Shown here piece by piece: positions 28,136 through 40,175 of a stretch of 64,000 nt of DNA (position 1 is its first letter; each line of letters begins with the position of its first letter). Location of the stretch: NCBI GenBank assembly GCA_947568835.1, contig OX387604.1, positions 18,071,076 through 18,135,075 of the forward strand. Reading direction: 5' to 3'. A program made the translations under genes and the position numbers. The notes under the pieces were generated by a model. That model ran no database searches and was not told the DNA's origin. It saw nothing but the letters and a program-made list of their open reading frames with translations. The DNA comes from Protonemura montana (taxonomy: Eukaryota > Arthropoda > Insecta > Plecoptera > Nemouridae).

Positions 28136-30840
28136 AAATTCCTTGAACTCTGAACGTCTCGAGGTGTTTCGATTTTTACGTCGAGACTAATTATTTTTAC
28201 ACTTTTTACCTGTCTAGACAAATAGCGTTATGCCGAAGACACGCCCGACCTCCGTGCTGGCCATTTAAAGACATACTTCTGCCCAAGTATGCATGCTGAC
28301 AATATTTCTTTTATATGTCATCCTAATCATATACTCAATTCGGTGTCAACGGAAGAAAGCTACTCCTGAAGTTGGGTTCAGAATTGAATGAATGTCAGGA
28401 CTGATTGTACCCACTGTGAGTAAAATTCAATTTGATTGCAACTTTGTACATCCTTGACTCGAAGTGAAAGTGCTTCAAACATAAATCTCTGAGCACCATG
28501 TCATGTATTTGGATTTTTTCCCCGAACGCTTCGACAATAATCACAGCTTTAAAAATCCGCCCATTTAGGGGTGAGTTAGGCTCAGGCACCCTGCCAACAA
28601 CCAGCCGAAATTTACTAAGGCTAACCGGGCTTAAAATCGAAAAATGAAAACAAACTCGATTTCTAAAAATACAGAAACGAACGAAATAATTAAAACTCGC
28701 GTAACAAAAATGTTGCAACTGTACTAACACATTTAAACGAATTTTAACTGAAACAAAATTCCAACTGAATAAATGCTTTATTCGAAAAATTCCTCACCCC
28801 CCTCCATAAAGAAAAGTTACTGAAATGTCTGACTTGAATGTGGTTATATCGAATAACATTCTCGCGTCTGTACCTGCATCCTTGTTTATCCTCTAGTTAT
28901 TCAGGATAAGTCGGTAAGGAGAGAAAGCAAAGCCCACATCGGGCCCATTCTCACAAATTCGGCGTTTGTTGCAATAGAGTTTGGTGGGTTTCAGTGTGAA
29001 GTAAAGCCAACCCGCGCACGGCCTATACGAAATGTAAACAGTGAAATGCCCCCCCCCCCCCCCCCTCCCAGCCAAAACATCCTACTCCACCCTTTAACTT
29101 CAACTCGATTCAGCAGCCGTCTCTGTTGGCCTAGCAAGGAAATGCAGCATCTTATTCATCTGGAATAGACTCAATTAGAACCTGCTGGTGCCTTCCCAGC
29201 CTAGCTATTCCATTCATGTCATGGGAGTCACATCGCACCACTAATTTGCATCTAAACTCAGCCAGCGGCTCAGCCAGCGAATAATACATAGCCTAATATA
29301 AAGTAGAAATGTTTAAAATACACTGCGGAAACTTAACTTACTAAATGGATGACTTCGTTTTAAAGAAGTTTTTCATAGTTGATTAATGAAATTTCAATTT
29401 TGTTTTCTCTTTCGTTTTTGGAATACATTTTTACTTTTACTTTTTTTTCTTTCATAAGCCATCGGCTCAATGTCTCAACCAAAAAGGAGTGCAGCTTGCT
29501 TTATCTCACTGAAAAACTATCCTTCGAGCGATTATTGACGAAGGAAGGAAGCAAAATATCCAACAAAAACCACTCTCTTCGAATTGCGCAAATAGATTAA
29601 TTTAATTAAAAAATAAGATATCGGCAATTTACTGTTAAAACAGCCCGTAATGAATACTGAAACTGGAAAATATGACTGAAATAAATTTAATATTTCAGTA
29701 AATTAGTTAATAATAGTTGTAAATTAACAAATTAATTTGACTTATTTTAATTTAAGCATCCATAATGTTCTTGAAACTTGGTACGCGCCGGGAAACGAAC
29801 TTGTTTATTTTAGTCCTCTACAGCCAGAGGAAAAATATTTTTTCCCAGAGAAATACTATGCAAAATGATTTCTGAAACTAATAGAGCATAGCAATTCGTT
29901 TCAGGATGCATGCGTACTCAGCATGTTTTGTGGTCTTACACTAGGTTGTTAAATGTGCCAGTAAATAAGATTGATCCAAGGCATATATTATTACTGCTAG
30001 ATGCAGCAGGCCATCATCCCCTTCGCTACACACACAGCTGTGTGACATACTGATCTTAATTATACTATTTGATCGAGCCTGCTCCTCCATTTTTATTTGC
30101 TCCCACTACCCTATAAAACTCAGTGAGAAGCACCACATCTAAGGACTCGGGAGAATTGGTAAAATTATTTGGAGAGTGCACCTAGACTAGCGAGCTTAAA
30201 TATATCCTGTCCTAATATTTACCATGCTAATGTTTGTTGAGGAAAAACACCACGATCTTGATGAAATTTCCGCCAACATTTCACCGAGAGTGATTCTGTG
30301 GGATCTCACCAGTCAGAGTGTTTTCCTGTTTGCGCGATCAGTAACGTAACAAGTTTTTACGCATTAGTACGTACTTATTTGATCATATACCTATCTAAAA
30401 GTGAACGGGGGAGTGCAAGGGTCAGACGGTCGTCATTTGGAAAAGAATATCTATATAAATCCTCCATTCCAAGCTTATTAGTTACTCTCACGGTACTACG
30501 CTCAACCGTATATATAAAGGGAAGAGAAATATATCCTATCTTTATAGAAGCTTATTCTGGCTGTCACCAGACGATTCCAGAAGGCACGCTGTGGACAGAG
30601 AAAAACCAACTTCCCTCTGGGAATCAAAGCTCGACCACTAGTAATAATGTATCCGCAGTATCCGTGTGATACCGCATTGTGCCAAGAGCTGGCCATGTCC
30701 AACGAGTAGAATACATTTTAACGGCTATTTCTTATTTATTTAGGATTTATGATTAAGGTACAGGAGGATAGGTAACGAGGTTGGTATTTTGTACTTGCAC
30801 TCTATACTTTAGTTTTGAACGAAAAGTTTGATGAGAAATG
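28136..30840. other. AT-rich non-coding DNA
   Basis: No gene is recognised. It includes a C run (listed separately) and a short GGCTCAGCCAGC direct repeat at about 29256-29279. The frames at 28395-28730 (minus, 111 codons) and 30298-30669 (plus, 123 codons) have no recognisable domain. Confidence 0.55.
29049..29065. repeat. C homopolymer, 17 bases
   Basis: Seventeen consecutive C, then TCCC. It gives the glycine run in a short minus-strand frame (28893-29075), which I do not call. Confidence 0.95.
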
Positions 30841-31236
30841 GGTTTGATTGATTTGTGGTGTTTAGCGACGCACTGTTTTGACATCTGGTCATGCGGCACT
30901 GGTCTAATGGCGTCGGTGAATGAGTGGATGATGAACCTAATCTAGCCTAGAAGGGAGGGGAAACCCGGTGCCGGCACGTAGCCTCCTCCTGTCGAAAAGC
31001 ACCTAGGGGACCACCGGCTTAACGTCCCTTCCAAAGGACGGTACAACTCGAACAACAGGATTCCTCCACAAATCCATGCTGTCAAGAGGTTGATAAGCAA
31101 GGTGGATGAAGTTGCTGTACTAACTTTCATCCCTTCAACCTCTCTCCCGAACACAACTGGTCATGTGTATGATGGTCACCCATCTAATACCTGACTCAGC
31201 GCAGTGTTCCTTTACTTCGGTGATTTAACGAGAACC
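30841..31236 (-). mobile_element. SINE with 5S-rRNA-like head (SINE3 type), copy 1
   Basis: Read on the minus strand from 31236, the head contains AAATCACCGAAGTAAAGGAA and later TTAGATGGGTGACCATCAT. These match the internal promoter part of metazoan 5S rRNA (A box around GAAGTTAAGC, C box around TGGATGGGTGACC), a feature of known 5S-derived (SINE3) elements. The body contains CTTTGGAAGGGACGTTAAGC and, near the 3' end, GACGCCATTAGACCAGTGCC. The element ends at 30841-30860 in an AATCAATCAAA-like tail. The same order and spacing are found in the plus-strand copy at 46658-47042, which shows that both belong to one family. It would be transcribed by RNA polymerase III and mobilised by a LINE partner. 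The A box is slightly decayed, so this copy is probably old. Exact ends and a target-site duplication are not certain. A short minus-strand frame inside it (30942-31154) is not a gene. Confidence 0.8.
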
Positions 31237-32600
31237 GGTGTTTCCAACATGCCAAACCGTTCGATCGAAATGGGTTTATGTAAGACGATAGAAACAAAAG
31301 AAGATATCTTCGTTTGCTATTCAAACGATTTTCTCGGATTTAATAATACAAAAAGTTCCATTTTTATACGGCAATAATATTTGCACCGGTAGGAAACCAT
31401 TGAACTGCAGCATTTCCCAGCTCTGCTGTCGATGCACATGTGCTCACCAAAAAGTCAATAGCAAAATACTGCAATATGACGTAAGAGCAGCGCATCACAA
31501 AGCACTAACGTATAGATCCAAATAAAGATTATATGCTGGTAATGATTCATCAGGATAGAATTGTGAGATTACAACAAAAAAAAAGTGTAAAATATCATTT
31601 GAACGTGACAAAATCATACAAATTTATTCCTCCGCCCTGAATCGAAAGCATTAATCACCTACCACTAGCCCCCACCAACGTCCAAAACACAACGTAAAAC
31701 AAAAAAATTAAAATGACAATGCTACAAAAAAGTCGAAAAACAACAAGAAATTCCGAGTGACATTTAAACATATCATTGTGCGGGTGTGTCATCTAACTAG
31801 CATCTTGCTAAACACATTGCCATTCAACATACGTGAGCCTGTCTGCTGGGATGACATTAGGGGATTAGGGGGGAAAGGGGGGAGGGGGCAGTTGACACCG
31901 CGGGACTGTCAGGCCGGCACAGAACTCCCACTTCGGCGGCGAGCCTCTGCTACGGTACGGCAACAGAAGAGCTAGGGGCCGACACCGAAATTGAATTTCC
32001 CTGTGCGGCTTCAGTGCCCTCTGCCCCTCCCCCCCCCCCCCCTCCCCCCCACCGCCACCCGAGGCGCAGGCTACCCATTCATTTTTGCCACGATGTGTTC
32101 ACACAGAGGAAAAAAATAGCACAGCCGTGTGAGTAATGAAATGTACGCCATGTATAGAGAAGTTGGCTGGCTCGGCCTCCTCGTCCGAGATCGCGTTCCC
32201 CGCTTTGACGACTTCAGAAAATGTTTACAATTCATGGGCGTGTGATAATTCAACTAAATATCATTCATAGAGTGAATTATAATTTCAAATATTTTTTTAG
32301 GAAGCAAATATTATGTTTAGAAGATATGGTGTAGTTGGACGACTTTATCCAATGGGTTCCATACCTATGGTCCATAATATTTATATTATAGATTTATACA
32401 ATTATGTACAGTGTCTGAATATTCCCTTCCATTCTTCCATTCACATCCCCTTCTTTATCCATTCCCTAAAACTTTTTATATTTTTCATCCTTTTTTTCGT
32501 CCATACCAATAATTCCATTCCACTCTTCAACACCTCTTTCTAAAATTCCAATCCCTTTTTTCATAATTGTTTTCCTATTAATGTTTTCCTCTAAACTTTG
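31237..32600. other. Non-coding DNA with a GC-rich patch
   Basis: No gene is recognised. The part at about 31850-32070 is GC-rich for this window, with G-rich (GGGGGGAAAGGGGGGAGGGGG) and C-rich runs and a C homopolymer listed separately. The short frames over it (31757-31975 plus, 32071-32253 minus) show no known domain. The segment CCATACCTATGGTCCATAAT near 32359-32378 resembles the unit of the array that begins at 32601. Confidence 0.5.
32029..32042. repeat. C homopolymer, 14 bases, in a C-rich tract
   Basis: Fourteen consecutive C, then T, then seven more C. The tract runs to about 32060. Confidence 0.9.
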
Positions 32601-33080
32601 CCATCTCGGCCACCTATGGTCCATATTGGGCATCTATGGTCCATATTGAGCACATATGGTCCATATTGGGCACATATGGTCCATATTGGGCACATATGGT
32701 CCATATTGGGCACATATGGCCCATATTGGGCACATATGGTCCATATTGGGCACATATGGTCCATATTGGGCACCTATGGTCCATATTGGGCACATATGGT
32801 CCATATTGGGCACATATGGTCCATATTGGGCACATATGGTCCATATTGGGCACATATGGTCCATATTGGGCACATATGGCCCATATTGGGCATCTATGGC
32901 CCATATTGGGCACCAATGGTCCATATTGGGCACATATAATCCATATTGGGCACCTCTAGCCCATATTGGGCGCCTATTGTCCATATTGGGCACCTATTGT
33001 CCATATTGGGCACCTATGGTCCATTTTGGGCACATATGGTCCATATTGGGCACCTATGGTCCATATTGGGCACCTTGGAA
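32601..33080. repeat. 20-bp tandem array, 24 copies, self-complementary unit
   Basis: The consensus unit is CCATATTGGGCACATATGGT. Twenty-four units run with constant phase and no indels, the first (CCATCTCGGCCACCTATGGT) and last being more divergent. Within the unit CCATAT and ATATGG are inverted arms around a 7-base loop, and across unit joins ATATGG-T-CCATAT forms a near-perfect palindrome. Common variants are CACCTATGG and CATCTATGG. Because 20 is not divisible by three and the unit has no stop codon in most readings, long frames appear on both strands (for example 32656-33102 plus with WSILGTYGPYWAH motifs, 32634-32993 minus). I regard these as repeat read-through and not proteins. Confidence 0.97.
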
Positions 33081-36000
33081 TTATTTGGGAGCCTGGCACT
33101 GAAATTGTGTCGCGTCTTGAGTGTCTTGAGTGTCAACTATAGCAACCATTAAAATGCAAGATGCATTTGAATCGCCAAATACGAACGGGAAAGTACTATG
33201 CATTCCATCTTGGTTCCTTGAACTAACTTGTCGGCAACCGCAAGAGAGAACTCTAAAACTAATCTGACACGGAGTAGAGGGCGGTAGAAGTAATAATTAG
33301 CAGATAAGCGTAGCTATTCGGAACGACATATTTCACACCAATTTGTTGAGAAGAGGTGTCACCACCACGGTCGTTTTTCGCCAAACCTTTTGTCATTTCA
33401 CTCTAGCTAGTGGAAGGACCGTGTGATATAGATTTTTATTCTACCCCTGTACTTCAACCGCCGTGAAGGTCAAGACATAACTCTTGTCCAATAACCAATC
33501 TTTGCGACACTCTTTCGGGGTTCATTTTAATAAAAATACTCATCAATGACTTTCGGATAGCTTTTAGAGTGAAGTCTGGAGCAAATAACTGAGTGAAGAT
33601 AAAAGAAAAAAAGAAAAACCAAGTGAATAACTTTTCGCAAAAAAAGTTTGCACACATTTATATCTAAAGCTATTTAGACCTCTCTAGATCCATTTCGAAC
33701 TGTATCTTTATCTATTTCTATATCTACATTTATATCTACAAACGAAATCTTTGATAATGATGAATCCCAGCGGTTCATCAAAATTATAGTCGATTGTTTA
33801 AATGAGGAGCGTTGACAGCATTTTCTTCTCACCGGCATTCTCTATTTTCACGGATGACGATAGACATATTTACATATATCCACTAGTTACTACCTACACG
33901 CCGAGAACGATTGCCCCACGGTGACCCAGCTTTGGTATGGTTTCTAATTTGACATGCTTGAGCTCAAAACCACCCACGTTCCTCCCTTACCCCACCCACA
34001 CATTATAATCCCACCCTCAAACCGCACGATGCACCCCCATGTGTGTCCTTATATCTGTGTCCATGTATGTGTGTCCTTAAAACAGAAAGTCAAGCGACTA
34101 GCCCATAGATGAACACGAAACATTTGACATTTTCATCGTATACTGTAATACGTACCAGCTACCGGATAATCCTATTTGTTTACGTTTTGCATGGCTCGGT
34201 CATTTTATTGGGTAGCATGCGCCTACCGTACGTAATTGGCCGTCAACTATCAGGGAAGGTTGTTTAGGTGCGTACTAACATGCACTACAATAATTATCTC
34301 TTGATTTTAATGAGATAGTAGAATCAAAGGTAGAACCAAGTTGAACTGTGGATATTTGAGTATTATAACCACGACGGCTTGGTAAAAATATAAGTATGGC
34401 ATTAAAAATCTGCTGGAAAGTTTCAGAAAGTTCTAAAATATCCCTAGGTCATAATAGGTCATCAATCAGAAAGACCCATTTGAGAAGTCTGTGACCTTCC
34501 TTGCCCTTAGGGAAACGATGAAACGCGGAACAATTTCGATCAGTTACAACTTGAGTCAGTTGTAATTCTGGCTGCATCCCGGTAATATTTCTTACCATCT
34601 GATAAGAGTTAGGCCGACTGTAGAACCTTCAACCCGAAGAGATCAATAAAATGTACATATACTGTATTCTGTCAGTTGTTGAATAAGAGTCCCCCTTGAC
34701 CCGTACTTAATTAATGTCATAATGTAACGGTTAACGATTGGTTTGCTGGCTGCAATAAGTGATATCATGAGAGTTAATGTTACCTACCATGAGTGGGTTT
34801 TCAACACATCAGGGTTTCTCTTGGGAATACGAGGTAATTCCTAGTTACCAATTGATTTCCCCGCTTGTCCTTGTTGATGCATGCCAAGCCCTGGAGTAGA
34901 CAACCTGGTACGTTTGGAGTTGACAATGAAGAATGCTCGACCATGAACTAGGACCGTATGACCTTGGACAAGCAAATGAGCAACCTTAGTTTCGGCTGAT
35001 ACTTTTTGAGTTTTCATTTCAAATTTCATGAATATTTCAGTATTTTCAAAGCAAATCAATCGCGTTTCTAATAGCAATAGCACTCAAAACACGAAAAATG
35101 TCTCACATTTTGTTTTCTTTTCAAAAAATCATGCGTTTAAACATACTAATTCAAGTGAATGCTTGAAGTTTATTAATAATTTCATATGACTGTCTCTATA
35201 TCGTGCTATATCCTGCACACAAGGTGCGTGTATAAGAATAGCAACCTTATCGACCGGGTTCCGATTCAATTATTCAGAAAACATTTGTGTTTTTCTCATA
35301 TCCCGCGCATTCTACTGCCCAGCAAAGTTTCCACTCATAAACACTCAATATCAGTGTTAAGTTTTCGATATTTTTTATTGACTGTGGGAGCTAAAATATT
35401 GAAACTCTTTAATAATGTATCTTTTGTTTCGTGAGAGAAGAGTCTACTTGCGATCACAACGTAGGAATACTTATCTTTAAGCATGACACATCGAGCATTT
35501 ATCGGACACATTTACATGCAGCCTTTACATGCAGCCCTTACATGCAACCCTTACATGCAACCCTTCCATGCAACTTTTGTGTAATTATTGTGTCAAATTT
35601 ACTCAAAAACGTTTGTCTATCACGCTTATCTTGAACACTGACAGCTCGCGCTCTCACCTACAAGTTGGCCATCGGCAATTTGTTGAGATCAGTAGTAAAA
35701 TAAGCGATTAAAATTACATTACATATCTAATACATACTAAACATATACATACATACATAACATGCTAAATGAGCTGTTAACCACTAAAAAAGTGAAAATA
35801 TTTTTAACATAGATTAATTAATGCGCGAAAGCAGAGGATTTTGGCTGGCGGAATTGGCAGCCTAATGACAAGTCGATGTTTTTGAAAGCAAACCAATCAA
35901 TGAACACAGATATTTTCTGATATTTTAAGACTATGTTTGAATAGAGACTTCGGAATTCATAACTTTTTAAGACTCGCTAACGATGTCAGGTGGTGATAAT

Positions 36001-37962
36001 TTGATTGCTGACCAGCCAGTGTTTAACTGGCAACTGAGTTTTGGGAACATTTTTTGTTGGATTCACAAAAAATCGCGTGCAGCACTGCGAACCACCTTTG
36101 AGCGTGGAGTCATTTTACACTATGTTTCATCCACACGATAAAATTTGAGTTGCACACAAACGTTGCTTACAAGGGAAGTGCGAAAACTGTGCCTGTGTAT
36201 AGAAATTAGTTGCATTCATAAATTTAAAAAACTTTCTAGCTCTCGGAGAGGTAAAAATTCAGTTGTACTACAAAGAGGTGGCGTCAACTCACTTCATTTC
36301 AATCAAAGAAAAACGTTTCTCAAAGTAATATGCAAAAGTAATGTTTCACAATATGGTGATTTTCTTTTAGGATAGAAGATGACTTTTTTGTATGAATACA
36401 TTCTGATGAAAAATAATTTGAAAACAACCATTGCTTAGCTGCATTTAAAATACGTCTTGTAAGAACAAATCGTCTTTTAAAAACGCATATGGTGAGCAAA
36501 CGCGAAATGGAGTCACATTTTCTTTCGTGAATTTCAGGCTTTATATGTTATTAATTGTTCATCCTCCTCGTTAATCTTGTAGGGGCTTTCATTTCTCATG
36601 ATTACATTTTTGCTTGGAAATGTCTGGCCATACTGACGAAAGTGTCCGGCAATCACTAGAATTAAAAAAAAAAGCATTTCAGTTTCAGCTGGAGCGCATG
36701 GCACCTCCACCGTCACGAAAATAGCCTTGGAATAATCTTCAAGCAGGGCTTGGTTCTGCTTTAAAGACGTTCCGTTGAAATTCCGAACAAGATGTAGATT
36801 CTTGTCGGGTCCTTCGAATCCAAGGCACTATAGGTAATTTGTTTGCCTTTTGTGTTTTTTTTAAGCCAAACCTCCATCAAATTTGATCATATTTGCTCAT
36901 GCCTGTAGCGACGTGCGAATTTTTAGAGTATTCTCTATATTTATGAATATAAGACAAATTCGTAAGAGGAACATTTTATTTCATCATGTGGGATTTTCTA
37001 TATCAATGAGCGACTTTTGCGTGATCATAGTTACGTGGCAACCACTATTGTCCACCAACACTCCTGCAAAGAATAATTATAGAAGACAAATACCGTCACT
37101 GACGACTGATCGATGAAAACCTATAAATCCGCTGTAGTGCGGATCGGTATCATTCAAGTTTCAACTATAGAAAGAGTGCATCTATACTCGACTAGGTCTG
37201 GCCCTATAGGCGTAACACGTATTCCGTTTCTAAAACATCGGTTTCCGTAGCAAACCGAGACCCTACAGCACCATAAATCTTCTTGGCTACTCTGCAACTT
37301 AAACCCTTGCAAGCTTTTCACCCCCTTTCCTATACATACCACACATAGAACAAAAAACGTCTTTTCTTTTACTGCATTTTCTCCTCGAAATTGATCTTAG
37401 CGCGATACCATGGCATGGGGTATGTAACAAGGTACGTGCGGCTGAATTACGTTTCTTGGTTCACAGGGTGGCACAGAGCACCGGCTCGTTGATCCATTGA
37501 TATTAGAAGGTGTTGGAAATATATAGCCACCTGTGCGAAACTAATCAGTGAGCTGTATACTCGTCTGTCGTCACTTCCCCTCGGGGATCGTCTGTATTTC
37601 ACACCGTCTTCCCAAAAGTCCTGCCGGAACCGAGAAAACACCTTTTCGTACCCTTAAGCGGGAAAAGCTCCCCTGTCTAGCGAGTTTTATCCCAGCTCTT
37701 CGTTTGATAATTAGAAAGCATCACTTTTAATGATAAATGAATTACTTTGATTCATCAGGTATAATGACGAAACAATAAGACGTATTGATCTCAAATCAGC
37801 GAATACTTGGAGACAGTATGTGCAAAGATGATGCGAGATTCGAGGGACATAAGTGCGGAGATAGGTGCGATTAAAAGAATGGAAATTAGAATTAAGGAAT
37901 TTAAAATGAGAATTAAATGAGAATTTAAATCAAATTCACTAAAATAATGTAAAAAAATTCAT
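33081..37962. other. AT-rich non-coding DNA
   Basis: No gene is recognised. Repeated TATCTA words occur at 33660-33740, and a 13-bp repeat at 35508-35572 is listed separately. Frames are 60-82 codons with no domain. A 25-base segment at 36689-36713 resembles one at 6315-6339 and is discussed as a finding. Confidence 0.55.
35508..35572. repeat. 13-bp tandem repeat, 5 copies
   Basis: Five head-to-tail units of about GCCCTTACATGCA (first ACATTTACATGCA, last ACCCTTCCATGCA), each ending in ATGCA, with no indels. Confidence 0.9.
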
Positions 37963-38032
37963 GTCCCATGAGCTCAATTGGTTAAACCAACACCCGTGCT
38001 GGTGGAGATCGGAGAGTCCTTTGTTAGGCACC
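37963..38032 (+). mobile_element. tRNA-like relic, possibly a tRNA-derived SINE head
   Basis: The stretch reads GTCCCATGAGCTCAATTGGT followed by TAAACCAACACCCGTGCTGG and TGGAGATCGGAGAGTCC. GAGCTCAATTGG resembles a tRNA A box (TRGCTCAGTTGG), and GATCGGAGAGTCC resembles a decayed B box (GGTTCGAGTCC). Their spacing (about 40 bases) suits a tRNA or tRNA-derived SINE. The B box lacks the invariant TTC and the acceptor arm does not pair well, so a working tRNA is unlikely. No second copy is obvious in the window. Chance resemblance remains possible. Confidence 0.33.
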
Positions 38033-40175
38033 AATTTTTAAAAGTTTCCCAATAATTAAATGATTACAGACATTTAGGATTCTGAAAAGATATATTTTTT
38101 CTGTTATTTCAGCCCCTTAAAGTCTTATTATATATTCCCGTTACAATATCGACCAAATCTGTTTAAACGGTACACTCTTCATGTTCGTTATGTAAAGAAT
38201 TTGTCAGCACTCTCATTATCCCTTCATTTCTTTTCAATTTTCTGTGAAATTCTAGAAAAGGGAAACGAAAGGGGAAACAAAAAGGACTCTAGTCATTGTA
38301 ATGTTTGCGGTTTTGGAGGAGTGCATTTTGGGGTGTATGTTTTTACCCATTTATAACCACACACGTCCTAGATAATGTATCGGTTGTGAGTGTTCCTGGC
38401 TTTAACTGTAATTAATTACAAAGAATATTGCAAAGGTACTCCTCCTACAAACTGTGCAAGTATTACGAATGTATGAACACGCTACGAAAGCGAGTTAAAA
38501 ACAAAAGAGTCATAATAGACGATATCAAAATGTTTTCTGTCAGGTCTAGTTTCCGCTAAAAATAAATTATGTAATTTATACTTGTATTGTGTAAGGCGTG
38601 TCAACTTATGGAAAAATGTGTGTGCTGTATGTCTTTTGTCATGGCCTCTCGCTTTATACAAATTATTGTCATTTTATACCCTGTTAAAACAAAAATGAGG
38701 TGAACAACTCTTTCTGAACGAACTAATATCACAAGCATACATTTAAAATGTTATGAAAAATGTTGCGTACAATCTTTGGTAAAATCTAGATAAAACGAAA
38801 GGTAAAATCCAACAAAAAGAAAACATTTTCGATCTTGTATCTTTGTGATTCAGGTTAAAAATGGTTATATTTTCATTCCTAGGTTTCTTAAAGATAAATT
38901 TCTGAAAGGCTCGCACTTTTCGTAGACTTTGATCAGAGTCAATCACAACTTTTCCGTCTACAATTGAAAAAAGGAAAGTTGAAATAGAACCCGGCACCTC
39001 CACCGAAGCTTGGCATGTTCGGTGCCGATCTCAATTTCGGACCATAACCTAGAAACCAAACAATAAAATTCAGGCGTAGGATATGATGTAGTCGCGTCGC
39101 TATTTATTTTAGTACGTCGTAACTGCCGCACATGCACTTTAGGCACTGGGAACTGACATGGGGACTCGCTCTATAAGAAGCAATCACGACAACTCGAGGC
39201 AGGAGATGAACCTCATTCCAAATAGCCATGCACAATCCAAATAATCTGCAATATTATACGCCCAGTCGATTATTAAGTGAAAAGCATTTATTATTCACGA
39301 TTGAATCAGAATGTCTATCATAAAAACGATATATCCGTCGTTCCCGCTCTTCAATCAATGTGAGTACAATGGTTATATTTGTCATCAGATTTAAAGTTGT
39401 CTGGTCTCCTCAGTGACCTACTCTACTATGGGTTCAATATTAAGAAGTACACCCCTAGCCTAGCTAGGTATAGTGCCAGAGAAATTCAGAATGAAAGGGC
39501 AGCCAGCCAAAATATTTCTGCTACTCCAGTAGACGACGGTACTGCGCCAATGCCCAAAATTCAGACAGAATTTCTTGGGCCACCGCCAAGCGCAAGGGTC
39601 TTGCGGACTTACTGAATGTATCCCTTGTTTTTTTTAATAATTAGCAATACTACATTGCATCTCATTTAAATGGCATGTTGCAACCGCACCTAAGTCTTGA
39701 TTAAGTTCTAAATCAGGGCATCGCCAATGTGAGATAAGTTCGCTTATGGTGAAACGAGCAAAAGTTCCAAACAAAATATTTGTTTGACTGTGGTGTCCTT
39801 TTTATCAGTTTTTTCAATCGAAAGTTGAGTAAACTTAAAAGTTAAAGAAGGTGTAGCATGGCGAGACTGTGAGAAATGTTCTAAAAGAAAATGGATACTA
39901 TTCTGTAAGTTTCAAATTAAGTAACATTGCAATTTCTCAATACTTGAGAAATGTACTCGAGTAAAGGAAGGTCATGAGCTCTGAGAGAATTTTCTCCAGC
40001 TAGCATCTCAAGTCGACTCAACATGCTTTTAGCCTAGTAAGATTGTTGCTCGGATTTTCTTCAAAAGAAAAAAAGATTTCCGACAAAAGGTACGTATAAC
40101 GAAGTACGAGTTTTTAAAAGGAAATGTCTACCATTGTTACAGATTTACAAGAGCAAGGGATTTGGACTGTATAAA
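38033..40175. other. AT-rich non-coding DNA
   Basis: No gene is recognised. The plus frame at 39379-39615 (78 codons) and minus frames at 38743-39146 show no domain I know. The minus strand near 38980-39005 reads CGGTGGAGGTGCCGGGTTC, which slightly resembles a tRNA B-box region, but I see no A box. Confidence 0.5.

Noticed and set aside
32601-33080. CRISPR array
   Set aside because: Units are directly adjacent with no unique spacers. The same applies to the other arrays.
32598-33102. WSILGTYGPYWAH-repeat proteins on both strands
   Set aside because: Several overlapping frames on both strands read the same 20-bp repeat.
38940-39010. Second tRNA-like element on the minus strand
   Set aside because: CCGGGTTC resembles a B box, but I could not find a matching A box at the right distance.
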